DNA of 64,000 bases from Conexibacter sp. S30A1 (GCF_023330665.1 NZ_CP097127.1:1984001-2048000); one strand, 5' to 3'; positions 16,469 to 25,157 are shown, counted from the first letter of the stretch. Notes: generated from the letters alone by a model not told the origin. Program-made: numbers and translations.

Positions 16469-17752
16469 ATGATTCGAGACTCCACAGCCATGAGTACCGC
16501 ATTGGCTACAGATCTGCAGGACTACGATCGGCGGGATCTAGCCGAGCGCGTTGCCGAGGTCGTCAACGCAGTCCGCCGTCAGGGCGATGCAGCGGTCAGC
16601 AAGGCAGCGACAGTCCATGGCGCCGCAGAGCTGACTCGTTACGTCTACGCGATCCCCAGTTCGGTCGCGGCTGATATACGGCTGATTCAGCGACGACTGA
16701 CGCAGGCTGCAGCAGTGGAGTTCTCCTCGCTGACAGACGTCGAGACGGAGGTTTCCGTCGGGACACGCATGGGTGTGCATCATGTGGCCGTCGACTCCCT
16801 GGGCGTCTGCCTAGCCGATGCCTCGCCACGCGGCGTTGAACTCGGAGTTGCAGAGGCCACAGTCATCATCGCGCGCGCGGCAGGCGTACGGCGCGTAATT
16901 GCCTGCCTGCCGCCGGACCATGACGGCAAGCCGTCGGCGCTCGTCGCGGCGACTCTCGCGCTGGCTGGCGTTGACACTATGCACTGCGTAGGCGGTGTAC
17001 AGGGTCTTGCGGCGCTCGCGTTCGGGACTGAAACCATCCCGAGAGTCGATCTCTTGGTCGGGGTCGGCGACCCCGCCTTAGACGAGTGCGTACGCCAACT
17101 ATCAGCTGCGGGCTGCCAAACCCGTAGTCACGGTGTCCTTGTGGTCGCCGATGAGTCGGCCCCTGCGGACTTGATCGCGGCTGACCTGATCGCCGCGGGA
17201 GAGTGCGACCCAACCGGCCGGGGAGTGCTCATCACCACGTCGCCGGAACTCGCGGAGACGGTGCACGCAGCAGTTGAGCGACAGCTGATTACGCTCCCCA
17301 ACATCGAAACGGTGAGATGCGCGTGGAGGCGTCTAGGCGCGATCAACGTCGTCGATGGCCCAGACAAAGCGTGTGAACTAGCGAATCGCTACGCCGTCGA
17401 GCGCGTGGAGGTGCTCACGAGAGACCCAAGAGCCTACATGGGCAAGCTGAGCGAATGCAGCGAGCTTCTCTTGGGGCAAGGTGCAGGTGTAGCGCTTGCG
17501 AATCCGGTTGTAAGCCGCGAGCCGGCACATTTCAGTAGCGGCGGCACTTTTCCGTCGGTGAAAGCCTTTATGCGATCGATCCCTTACCGCGTCGCGGAAT
17601 CGGCCGCCAGGGACGAGATAGAAGCGCTCGCCCAGCGCTGCCGGATGACGGGCCAGGAAGCTCATGCGCGCGCGTGTGAGCGGCGAGCGCCCCAGGAGAT
17701 GGAGCACGCTGGCGCGTTCGGCCGGAACGAACTCTGCACGCTGCCTGGCTGA
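16469..17752 (+). CDS. Histidinol-dehydrogenase-like protein without the zinc site
   Basis: 427-residue HisD-fold protein outside any histidine operon. Family segments are clear (ASPRGVELGVAEA, GVLVVADESAPADLIAADL, NRYAVERVEVLTRDP), but key positions differ. The HisD zinc ligands Gln, His and Asp appear as Ala243, Cys246 and Asn345; only the C-terminal His (His399 in QEAHAR) remains. The catalytic Glu-His pair reads Glu311-Arg312. HisD homologues are known in catabolism (sulfopropanediol dehydrogenase HpsN), which together with a SAF/UxaA pair would recall sulfolactate chemistry, yet loss of the metal site argues against a normal dehydrogenase. GAGGAGG precedes the ATG. The last 20 residues extend past the family end toward the IS remnants and may be read-through. 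Confidence 0.8.
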   Translation: MIRDSTAMSTALATDLQDYDRRDLAERVAEVVNAVRRQGDAAVSKAATVHGAAELTRYVYAIPSSVAADIRLIQRRLTQAAAVEFSSLTDVETEVSVGTRMGVHHVAVDSLGVCLADASPRGVELGVAEATVIIARAAGVRRVIACLPPDHDGKPSALVAATLALAGVDTMHCVGGVQGLAALAFGTETIPRVDLLVGVGDPALDECVRQLSAAGCQTRSHGVLVVADESAPADLIAADLIAAGECDPTGRGVLITTSPELAETVHAAVERQLITLPNIETVRCAWRRLGAINVVDGPDKACELANRYAVERVEVLTRDPRAYMGKLSECSELLLGQGAGVALANPVVSREPAHFSSGGTFPSVKAFMRSIPYRVAESAARDEIEALAQRCRMTGQEAHARACERRAPQEMEHAGAFGRNELCTLPG

Positions 17753-17790
17753 CGGGTCGCCATGCTCCCTCCCGCATCGTGGAGGCTGAC

Positions 17791-17860
17791 CTATTCGGCC
17801 AGCGCCTCGGAGTTGACCGGGGCAGTTCAAGGCTATGGCCGTGGCCGCGCACGTGGCCGT
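17791..17860 (-). pseudogene. IS3-family transposase C-terminal remnant, copy A (frameshifted)
   Basis: On the reverse strand, the end of this piece reads APVNSEALAE then stop, closely matching MSPVNFEALAA-stop of copy B at 18445. The matching DNA just before it is one base shorter than in copy B, so the frame is broken. The flanking ATCGTGGAGG is also shared by both copies, showing that they descend from the same element. Confidence 0.55.
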
Positions 17861-18444
17861 CCAACGCGGAGCACCATTCCGGCTCCTCGCTGATGGATGT
17901 GGATCACACGCTGGCGCGTCAAGCGGTCAATCGGACGACGAGACTCCCGGTCCTCGCGCATGGAGACATCCGTTGGCACTGTAGGGACGGGGCCATTGCC
18001 TTGTCGACCTCGGTCCCGTCCTCACACGGATCCCAGCGCGGCGGGCTGCCGCTCTGGGTGAGCCGCCCGGGCGTTGCACCCACCGACAACCCACCCACTT
18101 TGCGGGTCAGGATGTCCACCACCGCAGACACCGCATAGTCGGGCAGCCAGCGAAGTGAACGCCGCGGCCGGACCACCGCGCGATCTCGGCCGTCTCGGCC
18201 GGACGTTGCCACGGGCGATCGAGCGGAGCGCCGGCGAGGCTTGGTGGCCTGACGCGCTTATCAGCGGGTGGCGGGGCCGGCGGCCGGCGTGTGCCCGAAG
18301 CGCTGTCGGCCGTGAGGGAGCGGTAGGTGCGTCGCTCGCTCTGCACGGCGTGTTCGAGGAGCCGCTCGAACGACATCCCGCGCGAGCGTGAGTGACGACG
18401 GTTGAACCGGAACTGTGGTTCCCCCCGGATCGTGGAGGGTTGAT

Positions 18445-18573
18445 CTATGCGGCTAGCGCCTCGAAGTTGACTGGGCTCATCTGCAGGATATGGCTGTGAC
18501 GTCGGATGTGGTTGTAGAACCCGTTGGCCCTGAACACGGTTTCCTCCTCGTATCTGATCACCGAAATTCGGGT
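18445..18573 (-). pseudogene. IS3-family transposase (OrfB) C-terminal remnant, copy B
   Basis: The reverse strand encodes a tail with FYNHIRRHSHILQMSPVNFE, the conserved IS3-family integrase ending (YNxxRRHSxLGxxSPxxFE), followed by ALAA and a stop at 18445-18447. Everything upstream of about 18573 is lost, so only the last 40 or so residues remain. Confidence 0.65.
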
Positions 18574-18592
18574 CTTGTGACGTTTTCGTGGG

Positions 18593-18815
18593 TTATTTGA
18601 CCCGGTCTGGGAGTGGTGGGCAGAGCCCGGATAGTGTGAGCATCGCGAGCGCGATCAGCGCGTCGGCTGAGTGAAAGCCGAACGCTCGTCTCGTGATCAG
18701 CCTGATCTGGGTGTTGACCTGTTCCACGCGGGCGTTGGAGAGCCCGAGGCGGATGGCAGCGAGGATCCCGTCGCGCAGAGCCTCGTCTCGGTCACACGCG
18801 GTCTCGAACTCGCTG
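18593..18815 (-). pseudogene. ISL3-family transposase C-terminal remnant
   Basis: The frame ending at 18593 contains RDGILAAIRLGLSNARVEQ, TQIRLITRRAFGFHSADALI and a CPPLPDR tail, the typical end of ISL3-family DDE transposases. It is cut off at about 18815, where the ABC permease gene begins. The N-terminal two thirds and both terminal inverted repeats are missing. Confidence 0.75.
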
Positions 18816-19823
18816 CTCGCGGCCGTACAGACCCACAAACATCAGAATGAGCAAGCCGGTGAGAATCTCTTGCAACGCTTCCCCAGCGCCGTGCCCGACG
18901 AGCAAGGTAGTAATCAACGTCATTATTAGTGCGCCGAGGAGAGTCCGCCAGTAGTCGCCGCGCGCGCCCACTAGAGACGTCCCCCCAACGAGAACGGCAG
19001 CCAGCGCCAAGAACAGATACGGATCACCAACGCCGGCTTCGCCCTGGCCAGTGAACCCTACCAACACGAGCCCGACCACTGCCGAGCCGACTGCGCTCAC
19101 GGTGTAAGCACCCATCCAGATGCGCCCAGTGTTGACCCCGGCGAGGACCGCCGCCGCCTCGTTTGCCCCCGTGGCGTAAAGGCGACGACCGCTCACGGAG
19201 TGATGCAACACGATGCCTATCGCAACTGCCACCGCCACCCAGAGCACAATTAGCGGCGGTATCCCGATGCCAAAGGTTTTGCCAATGGGCGAGGAGAACT
19301 GGGTTAGCCACGCGGGAGGGCTGCCACTAACTTGCCCGCCGCGCGTCCACCCAAGAGTCGCCCCGGTCACCACGGCTCCCGTCGCAAGAGTTACGATCAG
19401 CGGCGGCGCGCGGAATCGGTGGGTGACGAGGCCGTTGACCACACCGACGACTGCCGCGCCGAAAAGTACAAGAACGATGACAAGTCCAAAAGGCCAACCC
19501 TTACCAGCGAGGTCCGTGCTCATCAGGTTCGCGCCGCTGATCATCGCCGGCACGGACAGGTCGATGGCACCGATCAGTATGACCAGCGTTTCACCCGCTG
19601 CCGCAAGACCAAGGAACGAGGCGAGCAGCAGCGTCGTGTAGATCGAGTCCTTGTTGACGAATCCCGAGATTGTCACTGCGGCGGCCAGGAACAGCGCCGC
19701 TACGGAGATGATCTGCAGCACTGGTACGCCTCGCAGGCGCTGGCGAACCCCGAATATGGCTCCTACCTCGGGTGGTGACGGCGAAGGGTTATGCGCAGCA
19801 GGGCTTGCTGGGCTGTCGCTCAT
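18792..19823 (-). CDS. Ribose-type ABC transporter permease (second)
   Basis: RbsC-family inner-membrane permease, 343 residues with about eight to ten hydrophobic segments and the family markers ETLVILIGAIDLSVPAM, ATGANEAAAVLAGVNT and AAVLVGGTSLVGARGDYWRT. It starts with ATG 19823 in a four-base overlap with the upstream permease. The natural protein should end near LILMFVGLYG; the last residues (REQRVRDRV) and the stop come from the reverse-complement edge of the ISL3 remnant, so the insertion replaced the native end without destroying the membrane domain. It works with the permease at 19820, the ATPase at 20779 and the binding protein at 22433. Confidence 0.9.
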   Translation of the reverse strand: MSDSPASPAAHNPSPSPPEVGAIFGVRQRLRGVPVLQIISVAALFLAAAVTISGFVNKDSIYTTLLLASFLGLAAAGETLVILIGAIDLSVPAMISGANLMSTDLAGKGWPFGLVIVLVLFGAAVVGVVNGLVTHRFRAPPLIVTLATGAVVTGATLGWTRGGQVSGSPPAWLTQFSSPIGKTFGIGIPPLIVLWVAVAVAIGIVLHHSVSGRRLYATGANEAAAVLAGVNTGRIWMGAYTVSAVGSAVVGLVLVGFTGQGEAGVGDPYLFLALAAVLVGGTSLVGARGDYWRTLLGALIMTLITTLLVGHGAGEALQEILTGLLILMFVGLYGREQRVRDRV

Positions 19824-20782
19824 ACTGATGTCGCCTCGCTTTTGAATGCACGTGATCCCAAAATCACCGCGATGAACAGAACCCCGCCGTAAGCCACTTG
19901 GATGAAGTAGGCCGAAGCGTGCAGTTCCGTAAGCAGGTTCTCAAGTAAGAAGATGCTCGTCGCGCCGATCACGCTCATCACCAAGCCGCCGCGACCGCCA
20001 GCCATGTTGGTGCCACCGAGGGCTACGGCTGCGAGGGCAACCAGAACATAGTCCCCGAACACCTGGGAGTCAGCTGACTGCAACAACCCAGTGAGAGCGA
20101 TCCCGCCCGCCCCTGCGACGAGCCCACCAAGCGCATAGGCCGCGATCCGTACTCGGTCGACATTGATCCCGGCCGAGTAGGCAGTCGCATCATGGTCGCC
20201 GACGGCCAAGAGGGTCTTGACGAACGCGCTGCGCCGAAGGCACCACCAAAGTCCCAACGGGAGCCCGATCGCGACTAGCGCGCCTGGCACCGGGCCAATT
20301 GAGCCCGCGATGTTGTTGGTCCAGTTTGGATTCGCAGACACGGGGTTTGGAACGAGGTACAAATCGACGCCGGAGAGCACGAAATACGTCCCGAGCGTCG
20401 CGATCACCGGAGGCATGCGCAGATATGTCACCATCAAGCCGTTGATCGCTCCAATGGCGGCCCCGATCGCTAGCAGGATCGGGACTGCTAGATACGGTGA
20501 GCCCCACGGGGTTCCTAGCAGAGTCGTGACCAGCAGAATGTTCGTGAAGCCCATGAGCGGCGCAACCGAGAGGTCGATCCCACTGCCGCCAGCAAGGAAC
20601 GCGGGCGTACTCGCCATCCCGGCGAGGGCAAACGGCGCGAGCGTACCAAGCGTCGGCGCGATCTCCCCAGAACTGACGAAGGCAGGCTGCACGATGACGT
20701 TGAGGACGAAGAGGCCGGCGGCTAGGCTGGCGGCGAACGCAGCGGGACGGCGCAGCAGCTGCCTGATCAGTGCAGCGCTCAT
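19820..20782 (-). CDS. Ribose-type ABC transporter permease (first)
   Basis: RbsC-family permease, 320 residues, with multiple membrane spans and the markers GGSGIDLSVAPLMGFTN, LAVGDHDATAYSAGINVDRVR and AAVALGGTNMAGGRGG. It overlaps both neighbours by four bases (ATGA), so it is translated with the ATPase and the second permease. Two different permeases in one operon imply a heterodimeric channel. Ends at 19820 with a normal RbsC C-terminus (VLFIAVILGSRAF). Confidence 0.92.
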   Translation of the reverse strand: MSAALIRQLLRRPAAFAASLAAGLFVLNVIVQPAFVSSGEIAPTLGTLAPFALAGMASTPAFLAGGSGIDLSVAPLMGFTNILLVTTLLGTPWGSPYLAVPILLAIGAAIGAINGLMVTYLRMPPVIATLGTYFVLSGVDLYLVPNPVSANPNWTNNIAGSIGPVPGALVAIGLPLGLWWCLRRSAFVKTLLAVGDHDATAYSAGINVDRVRIAAYALGGLVAGAGGIALTGLLQSADSQVFGDYVLVALAAVALGGTNMAGGRGGLVMSVIGATSIFLLENLLTELHASAYFIQVAYGGVLFIAVILGSRAFKSEATSV

Positions 20783-22329
20783 TCGGACTCCCGCCCGAAA
20801 TAGCTCGCCACCAGACGCGAGCTAGTGAGTTCCTCGCGCGAGAGCTCACGGAAGATCCCACTCTCACGAAACACAAGTACGCGATCCATGAGGTCGACCA
20901 ACTCAATGACCTCCGTAGACATCATCACCACCGCGACGCCACCCGCGGCCGCGTCTGTGAGAACTCGGTAGATATCCCGCTTCGTGCGGATATCGACGCC
21001 ACGAGTAGGGTCGTTAAGGAGGAGGATCCTGGGTGCGGTAGCAAGCCACCGTGCGATCACAACCTTCTGCTGAGTCCCGCCGCTCAGCGAAGTAATTGGG
21101 TTCTCACGAGGCCCAGTGCGCATCTTCATGACGTCTGCATAGCGGTCCAGCCTCTCCCCGGTCCGCGCCCTTCGCACAAGACCCAGGCGGCGATCCGACT
21201 CCAGCGTGGATATCCCGAAGTTCTCGAGGATCGAGCGAGTCGGAAATATGGACTCGCCGCGACGGTCTTTCGGTACATAGGCGATTCCGGCGAGACGAGC
21301 GTCCCGGACCCCTCGCAGCGGCTTGACACTGCCGTGATGTAAAGCGCCGACTTCACCGGCATACGGCTTCTGGCCCGCGAGAACCCTCAAGAAATCATCC
21401 TGACCGTGACCCTCAAGCCCGGCGACCCCAACCAGCTCACCGGCACGGATCTCCACGTCGATCAACCCGGACGACTCACGAAGACGTACCCCAGCAGCCC
21501 GCAGAACCACTGGGCCCCGCTGCCTGCTAGCCGTCCCGGCGACTTGGCGCATATCGCTCTCGGCGTCCTTCGCACCGGTCATCAGCTCGACCATTCGCCG
21601 CGTTGTCACATCTCCGCGGCGAAGCGTAGCTACAGTCTCGCCGCTTCGCATGACGGTCACACGATCCGAGAGCTCTTCGACTTCGTCCATCCGGTGAGAG
21701 ATGAACAAGACACCAGAGCCAGCGCTGCACAGGCTGGCCACTACACCGAACAAGCGATCTCGCGTCACTACGTCGAGAGCGGAGGTGGCCTCATCCAAGA
21801 TGAGGATCCGTGGCTTTCGCACGAGCGCACGAGCCAGACACACCGCTTGACGTTCACTCAAAGGCAGGCTTCCCGCCGTTGCGTCGAGATCCACGCCATC
21901 AATCAGCTCGCCCAAGGCAGCACGCCCGTCTTCGCGGCGGCTCTCACCTGAGAGCTTGTGGCGAAGGAGACCGTCGCTACCCAGCCAGAGGTTCGTTAGG
22001 ACAGACTGCTGCGGCGCAACCAAGATCTCTTGGAAGACCGTTGCAATGCCGAGCGCTTGGGCGTGTCTGGGGGACGGAACGTGACGCATCGACTCGCCCC
22101 CGATCTCGATCGTACCCGAGTCCGGGTAGCGGACGCCGGACAGGATCTTTACGAGCGTGCTCTTACCCGAAGCGTTTTCACCCATAATAGACATAACTTC
22201 GCCACGCCGCAGTTCGAGTGAGCAGTCCCGCAGCGCCTGTGTCGAGCCGAAGGCCTTGGTCAGGCGCTGAACCCGGAGGAGTACGTCACTGCCCGGGCCA
22301 GGTCGCGTAGCGTTGTCAGCATCAGTCAT
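20779..22329 (-). CDS. Ribose-type ABC transporter ATPase (two-domain)
   Basis: RbsA/MglA-type protein with two nucleotide-binding domains, about 516 residues. Domain 1: Walker A GENASGKST, signature LSERQAVCLARAL, Walker B ILILDEATSALD. Domain 2: degenerate Walker A GLEGHGQDD, as usual, signature LSGGTQQKVVIARWL, and Walker B ILLLNDPTRGVD, where the standard LLLDEPTRG has become LLLNDPTRG. That leaves domain 2 without a normal catalytic Glu, so domain 1 probably carries most hydrolysis. ATG 22329 lacks a Shine-Dalgarno site; ATG 22362, ten bases after a TACTAT, is an alternative. It lies 103 bases downstream of the binding-protein gene with a hairpin in between. Confidence 0.88.
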   Translation of the reverse strand: MTDADNATRPGPGSDVLLRVQRLTKAFGSTQALRDCSLELRRGEVMSIMGENASGKSTLVKILSGVRYPDSGTIEIGGESMRHVPSPRHAQALGIATVFQEILVAPQQSVLTNLWLGSDGLLRHKLSGESRREDGRAALGELIDGVDLDATAGSLPLSERQAVCLARALVRKPRILILDEATSALDVVTRDRLFGVVASLCSAGSGVLFISHRMDEVEELSDRVTVMRSGETVATLRRGDVTTRRMVELMTGAKDAESDMRQVAGTASRQRGPVVLRAAGVRLRESSGLIDVEIRAGELVGVAGLEGHGQDDFLRVLAGQKPYAGEVGALHHGSVKPLRGVRDARLAGIAYVPKDRRGESIFPTRSILENFGISTLESDRRLGLVRRARTGERLDRYADVMKMRTGPRENPITSLSGGTQQKVVIARWLATAPRILLLNDPTRGVDIRTKRDIYRVLTDAAAGGVAVVMMSTEVIELVDLMDRVLVFRESGIFRELSREELTSSRLVASYFGRESE

Positions 22330-22379
22330 CTCAGGTTGGGCAGGGTCGTACAAACGTCGCATGATGATGAACATAGTAC

Positions 22380-22416
22380 GGGGCCGGAGCCGTGCGATTG
22401 CCGCGGCCCCGGCCCC
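22380..22416. terminator. Intercistronic hairpin between binding protein and ATPase genes
   Basis: GGGGCCGGAGCCG (22380-22392) pairs with 22404-22416, 13 positions with one mismatch and an 11-base loop. In such transport operons a hairpin after the binding-protein gene commonly lowers downstream expression or protects the upstream mRNA; that role is inferred from position. Confidence 0.55.
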
Positions 22417-22432
22417 CATAGCGTCCTGCGGA

Positions 22433-23701
22433 TCAGCCTGCAGACTTGATCGTCGGCTTCTTGTTGAAGTAGGTGTCGAGCAACGCTGTGATCGGCACCG
22501 CTGACGGCGGTCCGTCACCTAGGGCATTGGTTGACTGCGTCCAACCCTTCTCGATCCACTTATTGAGGTTACCTGGCGTGATCACAGGCGGAGCGAATGG
22601 TACGTCGGTGATCTTGACTCCGTCTCCCTGAAGCATCGCCAGCGCCACAGCCATCGAATAGGTTCCGTCTTTAATCGCTGGGATCGCGACGCCGCTCCCG
22701 TGGTAGCCGCTCGAGATGTGTTGCTTCCAATACACGAGCGACGACGCAGGGGCTCCGATGTCGGCGACTGGAGGCACCTTTCGGCCGACTTGCTGGAAAG
22801 CGCTGAAGATCCCGGGCGCCATGTCGGCCACCTGGAACACGCCGTCTATGGTGCCTGGGTGCGCAGACAGGAACGTCAGAACCTGGGTCTTGGCGACAGT
22901 CGGTGAGAAGTCTCCGGTCAAGTTACCGACGATCGGGGTCTTGCAGGCACGGAAGACCTCGTTCGCGCCCTTCTCGATGTCCGTGTTGATCGACAGGCCG
23001 GGGATCCCGGCCACGTTCAGTACCGTGCCGGTGCCCGTTCCCATGGCGGTCAGGAGCCCGCGCGCGCCGTAATAGCCGAGCTGGATCGGGTTCGGCTGGA
23101 GGTTGACTGCATTTTTCGATGTTGACTGGCCAAGAAGGCTGATCGTCGGGATCCCACGCGCCGCCGCTTGATTGATGACTGCGTTGAGTGCGGTGGGGGA
23201 TCCAAGCGTAGAGATGATGAAGTTGACGTGCTGCTCGATGAGCGAGCGCATCTGCTGAATCTGCTGCGGCACATCGTTTGGCGTCGACGGTGTCGTCACG
23301 ATGATCTTCTTTACAAGGCCAGGGTTGAGCCGAGCCTCTTCCCTGAGACCTTTGAGAACGTCCGCAGCGTTAAGGTTGCCCTCGTTGTTCGACATGCCGA
23401 TGACCCACGGCGGCTTCGCTTTCGGCTTGAAGTGCGCCCACGGACTCGCGTAGACGGTTCCCGGGTAGCCACCGATCCCGGCGCGTGCGGCGCCGGTGAG
23501 CTTGGAAGCGACGTGATTGGGATCGCGCGGAAGCGATGTTGGTACGTGCGGGACGCACGCGGGCGTGTGTCCCGCAGACGCAGCACTAGCGTTCGGCATG
23601 GCGGAACCATGTGCAGCACTGCTAGACACCGCCGTCGCCAGGGATGCCGCAAAGGCAACCATCGAGAACGCCGTGAATCGGGACGGTCGTAGAACAGCCA
23701 T
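22433..23701 (-). CDS. Sugar-type ABC transporter substrate-binding protein
   Basis: Periplasmic-binding protein of 422 residues from ATG 23701, chosen because GAGGAGAGGAG lies directly upstream; it begins MAVLRPSRF followed by a hydrophobic signal segment (AFSMVAFAASLATAVSSSAA). Type-I periplasmic fold segments are WVIGMSNNEGNLNAADVLKG at the start of the mature core and NFIISTLGSPTALNAVINQA. It is longer than ribose-binding proteins owing to an N-terminal insert rich in Pro and Ala. First gene of the importer operon; ligand unknown. Its upstream region (23702-24072) contains candidate operator repeats. Confidence 0.88.
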   Translation of the reverse strand: MAVLRPSRFTAFSMVAFAASLATAVSSSAAHGSAMPNASAASAGHTPACVPHVPTSLPRDPNHVASKLTGAARAGIGGYPGTVYASPWAHFKPKAKPPWVIGMSNNEGNLNAADVLKGLREEARLNPGLVKKIIVTTPSTPNDVPQQIQQMRSLIEQHVNFIISTLGSPTALNAVINQAAARGIPTISLLGQSTSKNAVNLQPNPIQLGYYGARGLLTAMGTGTGTVLNVAGIPGLSINTDIEKGANEVFRACKTPIVGNLTGDFSPTVAKTQVLTFLSAHPGTIDGVFQVADMAPGIFSAFQQVGRKVPPVADIGAPASSLVYWKQHISSGYHGSGVAIPAIKDGTYSMAVALAMLQGDGVKITDVPFAPPVITPGNLNKWIEKGWTQSTNALGDGPPSAVPITALLDTYFNKKPTIKSAG

Positions 23702-23906
23702 AGATACTCCTCTCCTCGTCATCTTGGCCCCATCATCCGTTGCGCGCTTCGCTGCCTCGGGCTCATGGGGGGTGGATGCGAGCGAAGATATCCGTTCGGC
23801 TCGACGGTGTCAAGCCCACCGTCTGACCATCGGGCTATTCTAGCCAGCGGACGAGCCTTAGCGCCGGTTATGAGCCCCAACGATGGGCAGTGGCGCGGCT
23901 CTTATC

Positions 23907-23942
23907 GTCCGATCGTCCGTGTAAAAATCGCATTGTCTGATC
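23907..23942. promoter_or_regulatory. Candidate operator cluster between importer and oxidoreductase
   Basis: GTCCGATC-GTCCG at 23907-23919 repeats the GTCCGATT-GTCCGAT element of 4779-4793, and ATTGTCTGATC at 23932-23942 matches ATTGTCCGATG at 4784-4794 in nine of eleven positions. A TAGGAT at 23951-23956 could be a -10 for the rightward gene. The region is divergent, so one regulator could control both directions. Confidence 0.4.
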
Positions 23943-24072
23943 CCGTGCGGTAGGATTTCCGGGCTGGCGGACTCAAGCGCGATGCCTCGCCGACGAGGTG
24001 GGCAGGCGGCGGCCCTTGGCCGCAAGTGGTGACAATGCCCGAGTGGACACCCAAACGACAGACGGAAGTGAG

Positions 24073-25020
24073 ATGCGTGCATATCAGCTGGAAAGGTTTG
24101 ATGTTCCGCCACGCATGGTGGAGGTTCCAAAGCCAGTCGTATCTGAGGGCGATATCCTCGTCCGAGTGCTGGCAGCCTCTGTGAACCCCGTGGACTTAGC
24201 GATTGCGAGCGGCAACGCGCGAAGCTGGCTCGACTACCGCTTCCCTGTAACTCTTGGGCGCGACCTGTCAGGCAGAGTCGAGGCGACCGGAGCGGGTGTT
24301 GCGGGATTCGCGGTCGGCGATCGGGTGTTTGGTTTCATCGCTGACCACGAAGCGCACGCTGGCTCGTTCGCGGAATACGTGAGCCTTCCAGAGGGCGCCT
24401 TTGTGGTACAGGCGCCGGCTAACGTCGACGATGTGCATGCAGCCGCGCTTGGCTTAGCTGGCCTCACAGCCACAATGTGTATTGATGCCGCGAATATCGG
24501 AAGCAGTAGCTGGCTCCTGGTCAACGGTGCCACCGGGGGCGTCGGTTCGTACGTGGTGCAGATCGCTCGCAATCTCGGCGCGCACGTCGTAGCCTCTGCT
24601 CGCACCGGCGCGGAGGAGCTGTACGTGCGATCGCTCGGCGCGGACGTTGCGATTGATTGGTCGGCGTCAGACTTTGTCGAAGCAGCTCGTGCCTCACGCC
24701 CGGAAGGGTTCGACGCGCTCGTTGATGTTGTCACTGCCGACCCTGACGCCTTTGCAGCTATGGCACGCACGATTTTGACCTCCGACGGGGCCGCGGTCAG
24801 CACACTGGGCGCTGGCGATCCGGGCCGACTCGGCAGGCTGCATGGAACCAACATATGGTCGTCCCCTGATGTGAGCCGGCTCCGTGCCATTGCGCACCTC
24901 GCGCAGGAGGGCCACATTCAGGCACCAGTCCGAGCGACGTACGATTTCGCCGCTATCGAAGCAGCTTTTGAGGCAGTTCGCGCTGGCACGACGGGAAAGG
25001 TCGCCGTCACCTTGGGGTGA
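24073..25020 (+). CDS. MDR-family NADP-dependent oxidoreductase (quinone-reductase-like)
   Basis: Medium-chain dehydrogenase/reductase without structural zinc, 315 residues from ATG 24073 (GGAAGTGAG upstream; GTG 24043 is an alternative). The N-terminal GroES-like part has VNPVDLAIASGNAR and GRDLSGRVEATGAGVAGFAVGD; the nucleotide motif is VNGATGGVGSYVVQIA; it closes with TGKVAVTLG. The family reduces quinones, enones or other electrophilic double bonds with NADPH. It stands alone, divergent from the importer and upstream of the GntR regulator, sharing their control region. Confidence 0.88.
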   Translation: MRAYQLERFDVPPRMVEVPKPVVSEGDILVRVLAASVNPVDLAIASGNARSWLDYRFPVTLGRDLSGRVEATGAGVAGFAVGDRVFGFIADHEAHAGSFAEYVSLPEGAFVVQAPANVDDVHAAALGLAGLTATMCIDAANIGSSSWLLVNGATGGVGSYVVQIARNLGAHVVASARTGAEELYVRSLGADVAIDWSASDFVEAARASRPEGFDALVDVVTADPDAFAAMARTILTSDGAAVSTLGAGDPGRLGRLHGTNIWSSPDVSRLRAIAHLAQEGHIQAPVRATYDFAAIEAAFEAVRAGTTGKVAVTLG

Positions 25021-25157
25021 GTTGAACCTATGAGCAATGCGCCGAGCCCGACGTGTGCGGCCCAGCCCCTGTGCTGGCGTCCCGTGCATGTGCTTCACTA
25101 GCAGCCGGTGATGTTTGACAGTCCGGCGACAGACGACGCCAAGGCAGGGGGAGCACA

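Larger units (their letters stand above)
17753..18592. other. Gene-poor IS graveyard
   Basis: The stretch between the HisD-like gene and the ABC permease holds two related IS3-type transposase tails (17791-17860 and 18445-18573) and, between them, about 550 bases in which I recognise no protein. Frames there are broken. It looks like stacked, decayed insertions. Confidence 0.6.

Noticed and set aside
17919..18212. 97-codon reverse frame between the two IS3 remnants
   Set aside because: No transposase motif or other domain recognised; probably decayed DNA.
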